NCBI GenBank assembly: GCA_030636245.1
Contig: DAOVXI010000034.1
Location: 1-11,906 of the forward strand
Direction: 5' to 3'
Source: Deltaproteobacteria bacterium
GTDB taxonomy: Bacteria; Desulfobacterota; GWC2-55-46; DRQE01
Length of the DNA stretch: 11,906 nt
The first letter of the stretch is position 1; each line of letters starts with the position of its first letter. Made by a program: the position numbers and the translations under genes. This document shows positions 6,533 through 11,906 of this stretch, one piece after another. The notes below the pieces were generated by a model. The model worked only from the letters and a program-made list of their open reading frames with translations, was not told the DNA's origin and did not search any database.

Positions 6533-7711
6533 CTAGTATATCTTCCTAATGGAGGTGCCGTTGTAGTAGTGCCTGAGGATCTTCTTATACTTTGCGCCGC
6601 TCTCAGCCATGCCCTTTGCGCCCCACTGAGAAAGCCCCACACCGTGCCCCGAGCCCTTGCCCATGAAGTGGAAGGAGCCTCCGCGTTTATTTATCTTAAA
6701 GAGCGTGCTTCGGAGAATTCCGTAACCGATGGCACGCCTCAAGTCCTCGCCGCTCACCAGTACCTTCTTATTCTTGCCCTTTATCTCAAGGAGCATAATG
6801 CGCCCGCTTGAGCTTTTCTTCTTGATCTTGATGGACTTGACCTTGCCGCTATTGATACCTATCCTTGCGAGAAACTCACCGAGCTTCTCGCCGGAGAGAT
6901 CAAGGTCCCATGAGTAGCTTGGGGCATTCCTGTCATGAGGGCTCTTCACGGAACGGAGATACGGGTACGCGCTCTGCCATACATCAGCAGATGCCTCTGT
7001 TCTGCCTCCTGCGTTTGAGTGGTAGACCGTAAGCGCGATCTCGCCTTTGTATGTAAGCACCTCTCCCCTTGTTTTCCACACCGCTCTCCTTGCGACCGAA
7101 TCCTCGCTTGAGGCGCCTTCGTAGACCTGGTCTATGTTCGTCGATGTAAGGTCATAGTGGCCTGAAGAGTTGGGGTTGTTGTTGTCATATTTTTTATATA
7201 GCGCATAGGTTCTTGCTATGACCGCCTGCGCCTTTATCGCCTCTATGTGCCATGAGGAGGATATCTCGGCGTTTATAAGGCCGGCAAGGTACTCCTCAAG
7301 CATAAGGTCATCAACAACGAGAAGCTTGCCCTTGTGATGTATGACATCGATAAAACCACGGTAGGACTTGCCGTTGACCTTTACGACGCCTCCGGCCGGA
7401 TAGAAGCGTAGCGGGAGTTTCTCTATCGCACCGTTAACCGAGGCGCTCCTTTGTGTTCTTAAGATGACCGTTACGCTGCCCCTGCTGGAGCCGCTTATCT
7501 TTACTTCCTTCACGCCTGAGAGGACAAGCACCCTTATCCGCTCGCCACCTGCCTTGGCTTCCGCCCTATTGCCGGAGTTTCCGCCCGGCTGCCCTGCCAC
7601 GCTTACCGCAACATTCGCCGTACAGCCTGAAATTATAAAAACAAATAAAAGGAGAAGCGGAAGCAACAATGAGTAGCGAGATGGGCTGATGCCTGTTAAA
7701 AAATATCTCAA
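6533..7711 (-). CDS. SpoIID/LytB-domain lipoprotein, putative peptidoglycan lytic transglycosylase
   Basis: The 392-residue product carries a SpoIID/LytB domain. In Bacillus, SpoIID is a lytic transglycosylase that cleaves glycan strands during engulfment. In non-sporulating Gram-negatives the role is probably wall remodelling or septal peptidoglycan binding. A hydrophobic signal (about residues 14-29) ends in the lipobox ISGC, so Cys30 should be lipidated. The domain shows EEYLAGLINAEISSSW (139-154), with Glu149 placed like the catalytic Glu of SpoIID, then AIKAQAVIARTYAL (158-171). Also present are HSNAGGRTEASADVW (231-245) and the closing GSGHGVGLSQWGAKGM (353-368). The start is a TTG at 7711: an in-frame TAA lies three codons upstream and no ATG precedes the lipobox. 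A GGTAGG lies about 12 bases upstream. No sporulation genes are seen nearby. Confidence 0.9.
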   Translation of the reverse strand: MRYFLTGISPSRYSLLLPLLLLFVFIISGCTANVAVSVAGQPGGNSGNRAEAKAGGERIRVLVLSGVKEVKISGSSRGSVTVILRTQRSASVNGAIEKLPLRFYPAGGVVKVNGKSYRGFIDVIHHKGKLLVVDDLMLEEYLAGLINAEISSSWHIEAIKAQAVIARTYALYKKYDNNNPNSSGHYDLTSTNIDQVYEGASSEDSVARRAVWKTRGEVLTYKGEIALTVYHSNAGGRTEASADVWQSAYPYLRSVKSPHDRNAPSYSWDLDLSGEKLGEFLARIGINSGKVKSIKIKKKSSSGRIMLLEIKGKNKKVLVSGEDLRRAIGYGILRSTLFKINKRGGSFHFMGKGSGHGVGLSQWGAKGMAESGAKYKKILRHYYNGTSIRKIY

Positions 7712-7724
7712 GAGTCTTTAAAAC

Positions 7725-7919
7725 CTACCTTAAAAAGTATTTTGTTATGAACAAGAGGATCAGTCCGCCGAAGATACTCGCAACCCCCACCACACGAAGC
7801 GTCGACTCGGGAAGCTCCTCGATCATGAGCGCCCACTTCTTAGCCTTTGCCGGAAAGACCGTGTAAGGTATGCCCTCAATCACAAGTATCACGCCGATGA
7901 CCGTAACTATGAAGACCAT
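7725..7919 (-). CDS. DUF2065 (YjeT-like) small membrane protein
   Basis: This 64-residue protein matches the DUF2065/YjeT pattern: an N-terminal membrane helix (about residues 2-20) containing the typical VIEGIPYTVFP stretch, a short positively charged linker, LPESTLRVVGVAS, and a second helix (about 43-60) ending in basic residues. Function is not established; in enteric bacteria the homologue lies by hflC and purA. The ATG at 7919 has GAGG about 11 bases upstream. Its stop lies 13 bp before the TTG of the SpoIID-like gene, and its last codons supply that gene's likely Shine-Dalgarno, so the two are probably co-translated. The 88 bp before it are AT-rich with no clear terminator or promoter. 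Confidence 0.85.
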   Translation of the reverse strand: MVFIVTVIGVILVIEGIPYTVFPAKAKKWALMIEELPESTLRVVGVASIFGGLILLFITKYFLR

Positions 7920-8007
7920 AAAGTGTTTAACCTCAAAGTAGCACTCAAGTTACCACTCTTTTTTGGGTTGTTCCAGATATAATTAATATAAAAAAACTTT
8001 GATGGTT

Positions 8008-8673
8008 CTATTTGAATGTTGCGATATATGAAGCGAGCTCGCGTATCTCTTCGTCATTTAAGATGCCCTTGTAACTCGGCATCATGAGGGGATCTCCGAA
8101 AAGATACGGGTCTTTCAGGAAGTAGTATACCCACTCGGGGTTAAGGCGTGTTGAAGCACCTATCAGGATGGGGCCTGAGCGTCCGCCGTAATACCTACCA
8201 TTCTTCTCCACCCTGTGACAACCGTAACAACTTTCCTTCTTTTCAAATATGATCCTTCCCCTTGCACTCGCCTTTGCCTTAATGCCAATTGGTTTTAACT
8301 TTACGGTCAGCGTGGAAAGATAGGCGGCCACAGCTTCTGCCTCACTTGGACTTAAGTTCGGATGCTCTTCTGTCCGTTCCTTCTCAATAGAGTTATACTC
8401 GAGCGGCCTTATCGGCTCGGGGTTTTCAAGGAAGCTGCGGATAAAACCGGGCTTGTACTTGCTGCCCGCAAACCACAAAGGCGGGCCCTCTTCCTTAAGC
8501 GCATCCTCTGTTGTGTACGACTCATCGGGCTTTACGGTAATGTGACACCCGGCGCAGTCGTTCGATCTAAAGAGCGCCTGGCCATTGCTCTCGCCCGAGG
8601 CATGAGCTGAAAAAACAGTAGCCATAAATATAACGGCAGCAGCTATATAATAATTTTTCAGAGTAACTCTCAT
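8008..8673 (-). CDS. Periplasmic diheme c-type cytochrome
   Basis: The 221-residue protein has a signal peptide (about residues 1-25, probable cut after AHA) and two heme-attachment motifs, CAGCH (40-44) and CYGCH (149-153), so it should be exported by Sec and matured in the periplasm as a diheme electron carrier. Each half resembles a class I cytochrome c domain ending in a helix with a YL or YI pair (AVAAYLSTL near 114-122; ELASYIATF near 212-220). The second domain has LMMPSY (196-201), giving Met197 or Met198 as the sixth ligand. The first has no Met between residues 25 and 140; His104 is a possible substitute. AAAGGA lies about 12 bases before the ATG at 8673. It follows rng after 23 bp. 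The redox partner is unknown, and nothing nearby suggests one. Confidence 0.88.
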   Translation of the reverse strand: MRVTLKNYYIAAAVIFMATVFSAHASGESNGQALFRSNDCAGCHITVKPDESYTTEDALKEEGPPLWFAGSKYKPGFIRSFLENPEPIRPLEYNSIEKERTEEHPNLSPSEAEAVAAYLSTLTVKLKPIGIKAKASARGRIIFEKKESCYGCHRVEKNGRYYGGRSGPILIGASTRLNPEWVYYFLKDPYLFGDPLMMPSYKGILNDEEIRELASYIATFK

Positions 8674-8696
8674 GCTTAACGCTGGTCCTTTATTAC

Positions 8697-10298
8697 CTAT
8701 ATTATCTCAAACTCTTCCTGATGAAAAACATCAACGGCCCTCGGAATGATTTTCTTCGAGAACCTTTCCTTTATCTCACGGACAATGCCGCTCGACTCAA
8801 GATGCTCGGCAACATCCGGGTTGGCATAGACAACGAGTTTTCTTCTCTTATGCTTAAGCTCTGCGTATAGCGCTCTGTATATCTCAAGCGCCACTGTTTC
8901 CTTGCTCTTAACACGCCCGTCCCCGTCACAGTAGGAACAGCTCTCGAGCAGGCTTTGACCGATGCTCTCGCGTATCCTTTTTCTGGTCATCTCTATTATG
9001 CCAAGCTCCGAGACCTTCAGGATATTAGTCCTTGCTTTATCGACCTTCAAGGCCTCCTTAAGGGTGCGGTAAACCTTCTCGCGGTTGTCGAGGCGAAGCA
9101 TGTCAATAAAGTCTATGACTATAATGCCGCCTATGTTCCTAAGCCTCAGCTGATGTACTATCGCCGCGACCGACTCAAGGTTTGTGCGCAGTATTGTCTG
9201 CTCCGAGTTCTTCTTGCCGACATACTTACCCGTGTTAACATCAATGGCCGTGAGCGCCTCCATCTGGTCCATCACAAGGAAACCGCCGGAGGGAAGCCAG
9301 ACCTTGCTCTCAAGCGCCTCGTTAAGCTCCACATCAATGCCGGTCGTGTCGAACATGGGCTGCTCGCCCTCATAGGCAGCGACACTTTCCCTCAGGTCGG
9401 GCAAGAACTCATATACGAACTCCATTGCCCTGTCGTACTCTTCTTTGGGTTCTATAGTAAGTTTTTCAATATCCCTGGAAAAAGAATCCCTTATGGTACG
9501 TAGCGTGAGGTCCGGCTCTTCATATAGTATGGCAGGAGACTGGGAGCTCTCCATCTTCTCTCTTATACTGCTCCATATCTTCACAAGGTAATCCATGTCC
9601 GCCTGAATGTCTTCCTTGCGCTTGCCCTGGCAAACCGTTCTTACGATAAAGCCAAAGCCCTTGGGTTTAAGCTCCCTGACGATAGACTTAAGCCTTCTTC
9701 TTTCCCTGTCGTCACCTATACGCCTCGAGACACCGACCCTGTCGTAGGTAGGCATAAGAACAAGATAGCGTCCCGGAAGGCTGACATATGAAGTGACCCT
9801 GGCGCCCTTTGTCCCTATCGGTTCCTTGGCGACCTGCACCATTATTTCCTGATTCTTTTTTATAAGGTCCTGGATCTTTGTCGGGCCGCTGCTTTTCTTC
9901 TTATCAAGAGAGGCCGGAGGGGGAGTGTCGTCATCCTCATCCACGTTGTTGAAGTACTCGGGACGGTCCAGGATATCCGAGACATGCAAAAAGGCTGTGC
10001 GCTCAAGCCCAAGGTCTAAAAAAGCCGCCTGCATGCCTGGAAGCACCCTTGCGACCTTGCCCTTATATATGTTGCTGGTATAGCCTCTGTCCTTATGGCG
10101 TTCAACATAGTACTCAACAAGCTTGCTGTCCTCCGTGAGGGCAAGGCGTATCTCATAGGGATTGGCATCAAGGAACATCTCTTTTTTCGTAGCACTTGCG
10201 CTACTGTTTGCCCCCTTGCCTGGAGCTCTGCCCCTGCCCCTGCCTCTACCTCTGTTTGACCCACTATATCGCGGGTTAGTTTTTTTAGTTTCTTCCAT
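8697..10298 (-). CDS. rng: Ribonuclease G/E family endoribonuclease
   Basis: This is an RNase E/G endonuclease, which cleaves single-stranded AU-rich RNA and matures rRNA and mRNA. With the ATG at 10298 it has 533 residues. An RG-rich extension (about residues 1-40, with RGRGRGRGR near 16-24) precedes the core, which begins near MFLDANPYEIRLA. An S1 domain (about 72-165) contains an acidic, Pro-rich insertion (NVDEDDDTPPP near 118-128). Next come the 5'-sensor region (near 193-225) and the catalytic aspartates Asp353 in AIDVN and Asp396 in VIDFIDM, matching E. coli RNase E Asp303 and Asp346. The zinc-link is CSYC (Cys454, Cys457). The scaffold arm of RNase E is absent, so the size favours RNase G. 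The frame is open upstream to a TTG at 10430, but that start would overlap the preceding gene by 62 bp. No Shine-Dalgarno lies close to the ATG. Confidence 0.94.
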   Translation of the reverse strand: MEETKKTNPRYSGSNRGRGRGRGRAPGKGANSSASATKKEMFLDANPYEIRLALTEDSKLVEYYVERHKDRGYTSNIYKGKVARVLPGMQAAFLDLGLERTAFLHVSDILDRPEYFNNVDEDDDTPPPASLDKKKSSGPTKIQDLIKKNQEIMVQVAKEPIGTKGARVTSYVSLPGRYLVLMPTYDRVGVSRRIGDDRERRRLKSIVRELKPKGFGFIVRTVCQGKRKEDIQADMDYLVKIWSSIREKMESSQSPAILYEEPDLTLRTIRDSFSRDIEKLTIEPKEEYDRAMEFVYEFLPDLRESVAAYEGEQPMFDTTGIDVELNEALESKVWLPSGGFLVMDQMEALTAIDVNTGKYVGKKNSEQTILRTNLESVAAIVHQLRLRNIGGIIVIDFIDMLRLDNREKVYRTLKEALKVDKARTNILKVSELGIIEMTRKRIRESIGQSLLESCSYCDGDGRVKSKETVALEIYRALYAELKHKRRKLVVYANPDVAEHLESSGIVREIKERFSKKIIPRAVDVFHQEEFEII

Positions 10299-10310
10299 AA
10301 TAAAAATACG

Positions 10311-10353
10311 TGCGCAACTGAACGACCGTTCAAAAGCGCAGCAATACCTCCCT
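10311..10353 (-). promoter_or_regulatory. rng leader: Shine-Dalgarno followed by a hairpin ahead of the start codon
   Basis: On the minus strand AGGGAGG (10353-10347) is a strong ribosome-binding sequence but sits 48 bases before the rng ATG. Between them a 30-nt imperfect hairpin can form. Outer arms are TGCGC (10340-10336) and GCGCA (10315-10311), with a 3x3 internal loop. Inner arms TGAAC and GTTCA enclose a GGTC tetraloop (10332-10319). Folding would bring the Shine-Dalgarno to an effective 18 bases or so from the ATG. CGTATTTTTATT follows the hairpin, so a weak terminator for the upstream gene is an alternative reading. Confidence 0.4.
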
Positions 10354-10368
10354 GTCTTTAGGTCTAAG

Positions 10369-11906
10369 CTAAAAGACTGTTTTAAGTTTTCTGATGGGTA
10401 TAAGGGTGGAGCTTCCCGGGGGAAGTCCAAGGATGTGACTGATAAGCTGGTGCGGCTTTACCCCGCCGCCTGAGAGCTTATTCAATGTAAACCTTAATTC
10501 AAGTTTGTCTAAAGAAAAACTTAGGTCTGCGAGCAGTGGCTTTAGATCGATCAACTTATCTATGCCACGATTTGAAAATAATTCCTTCATTTCCTCTTTT
10601 TCCTCAAAATCCCTTAAAAACCCATCAATTCTATTAATATCTATACTCAAGCCCAAGGGCTTGTTTTTAAATGAAATAATAAACTTCTGAGCTTTAATCA
10701 TAGCAGAGAGCGAGGGAAGTTGCAAGGGAATATAATCAGCCCCCAGGATCTCCAGGCCGGAGGGTAATTCATCCGTAAGTCTTTTTATTAATTGATCTTT
10801 TGGGATGGTCGGCCCTGTGAGCTCCACATCCATGTACTCATCCTCGCTCTCGACTCCGAGCGGGAGCGGATCAAGGAAGCTCACCTTGGGATGAGGATGG
10901 AAACCCTTTGAATAATTTAAAGAAAATCGTGCTCTCTTAAGCGCCCTGATAAATAATCTTGCGACCTCAAGGTGCCCTATAAGACGCAGATCACCGCCTC
11001 TTGAGTAATTAAACCTGACCCTTAACCTGTCGGGAGAAAAGGCCTTGGGCTTCACGCCTATCTCTTTTAGTAGCTCATCTGTTTTCAGTATATTTTTTAT
11101 GGTCTTATGGTCACAAACACCGCAGTCGGTGCATCTTCCCACACTGCAGTCAGGGGTTTCCTCCCCACTATCTGCCCTTTGAAGGTCCTCCAGCAGGAAC
11201 TCTTTAGTTATCCCGAAGTCAATATGGTCCCAGGGAAATACCTCATCATGCGGCCTCTCCCGAGTGGTATAAAAATCCATATCAATGCCCTCTTCACTAA
11301 AGGCCTGGGTCCATAGATCTTTCTTGATCTCATCTGTCCAGCCGTCAAAGCGGCAGCCAAGGCGGTAGGCCCTGACTATGACCCTGATCAGGCGTCTGTC
11401 GCCCCTGGCGAAGACCCCCTCAAGCTGGCTCATAAAAGCATCATGCCACTTAAAGCCGAGCTTTACCTTCCTTGCGCCGCCCCTGAGGCTGTTTTGCTTA
11501 TCCCTGCACTCCGCCACGGATATCTGCGGGGCCCACTGGAACGGCGTATGCGGCTTGGGAACAAAGGTGGATATACTTACATTCACCTTTGGCCAGCTCC
11601 CAAGCGTTTCCTTGCCCGCGCGCCTTACCTTCTTTGAAAGTTCAAAAGTAGAGTCCACATCCTCTTTGGTCTCTGTTGGAAGCCCTATCATAAAGTAGAG
11701 CTTTACGGCCCTCCACCCAAGCGAGCATATATCCTTAACCCCTTTTATAAGAGCCTCTTCCTCAATGCCTTTATTAATATAATCCCTAAGCCTCTCGGTG
11801 CCGGCCTCGGGGGCCATGGTAAAGCCTGTTTTCCTTATCTTCTTTATCTCTCCGGCAAGGGCACCGTCCAGTGTGCCGACCCTCATGGAAGGCAGGCTGA
11901 TCGAGA
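10369..11906 (-). CDS. B12-binding-type radical SAM protein fused to DUF2344 (5' end outside window)
   Basis: The visible 512 codons are the C-terminal part of a larger protein. The frame stays open to the right edge, continuing SISLPSM before the first internal ATG at 11886, so the cobalamin-binding domain and the radical SAM CxxxCxxC cluster should lie beyond it. Counting from that ATG, residues 20-130 finish the radical SAM barrel (GFTMAPEAGTERLRDYINKG; YFMIGLPTET). A linker carries GFKWHDAFMSQLEGVFARGD and a Cys cluster, Cx4Cx2Cx2C (Cys247, 252, 255, 258). DUF2344 runs from about residue 286 to the end, with RVRFNYSRGGDLRLIGHLE and NYSKGFHPHPKVSF. The pair corresponds to TIGR03960 and TIGR03936, separate genes in many Firmicutes. 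The reaction is unknown. It precedes rng by 70 bp, an association known from other phyla that suggests a role in RNA or ribosome metabolism. Confidence 0.92.
   Translation of the reverse strand, partial: SISLPSMRVGTLDGALAGEIKKIRKTGFTMAPEAGTERLRDYINKGIEEEALIKGVKDICSLGWRAVKLYFMIGLPTETKEDVDSTFELSKKVRRAGKETLGSWPKVNVSISTFVPKPHTPFQWAPQISVAECRDKQNSLRGGARKVKLGFKWHDAFMSQLEGVFARGDRRLIRVIVRAYRLGCRFDGWTDEIKKDLWTQAFSEEGIDMDFYTTRERPHDEVFPWDHIDFGITKEFLLEDLQRADSGEETPDCSVGRCTDCGVCDHKTIKNILKTDELLKEIGVKPKAFSPDRLRVRFNYSRGGDLRLIGHLEVARLFIRALKRARFSLNYSKGFHPHPKVSFLDPLPLGVESEDEYMDVELTGPTIPKDQLIKRLTDELPSGLEILGADYIPLQLPSLSAMIKAQKFIISFKNKPLGLSIDINRIDGFLRDFEEKEEMKELFSNRGIDKLIDLKPLLADLSFSLDKLELRFTLNKLSGGGVKPHQLISHILGLPPGSSTLIPIRKLKTVF

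Noticed and set aside
7920..8007. Possible terminator or promoter between the cytochrome gene and the DUF2065 gene
   Set aside because: There is a run of seven T residues on the minus strand and an AT-rich stretch, but no stem precedes the T-run and no well-spaced hexamer pair is visible.
10016..10333. Minus-strand open frame of 105 codons beginning in the rng leader
   Set aside because: It overlaps the rng N-terminus in another frame and resembles no family, while the rng frame encodes the conserved S1 domain.
10299..10430. Upstream TTG start for rng adding 44 residues
   Set aside because: It would overlap the end of the radical SAM/DUF2344 gene, and the extra residues are not family-like. 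The ATG at 10298 is simpler, although the frame is open.

Overview
The window is a dense, one-directional block of bacterial housekeeping genes. Every credible gene lies on the minus strand, so transcription runs from high to low coordinates. In that order the genes are: a B12-type radical SAM protein fused to DUF2344 (its start lies beyond the right edge), RNase G/E (rng), a diheme cytochrome c, a small DUF2065 membrane protein, a SpoIID-like lipoprotein, queA, tgt, yajC, secD, secF and the first 344 codons of recJ (its end lies beyond the left edge). Intergenic gaps are short. The longest is 213 bp, between secF and recJ. I see no tRNA, rRNA, CRISPR array, insertion sequence, integrase or phage gene.

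Organism: a Gram-negative bacterium is indicated by the YajC-SecD-SecF set, a SpoIID-family lipoprotein, a periplasmic c-type cytochrome and the mostly proteobacterial DUF2065. The run SpoIID-queA-tgt-yajC-secD-secF-recJ, with rng and the radical SAM/DUF2344 gene nearby, most resembles Deltaproteobacteria and related lineages (Desulfobacterota and similar). This assignment rests on remembered gene order and family distribution, not on a search.

Layout and function: the right third (8697-11906) concerns RNA processing, with an RNase G/E and an uncharacterised radical SAM enzyme that is often found near rng. The middle (6533-8673) encodes cell-envelope proteins: a cytochrome, a tiny membrane protein and a lipoprotein related to peptidoglycan lytic enzymes. 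queA-tgt (4312-6500) is a near-overlapping pair for queuosine modification of tRNA. yajC-secD-secF (1246-4204) encodes the accessory Sec translocon complex. It has a possible promoter of its own and ends at a convincing intrinsic terminator (1172-1216). recJ follows with its own candidate promoter.

No wholly new system is apparent. The points most worth checking are regulatory or domain-level. They are: a hairpin between a good Shine-Dalgarno sequence and the rng start codon, an RG-rich N-terminal extension on RNase G/E, a terminator-like hairpin with a T-tract inside the start of recJ, overlapping dyads at the recJ promoter, the unknown function of the radical SAM/DUF2344 enzyme, and a cytochrome whose first heme domain has no methionine ligand.
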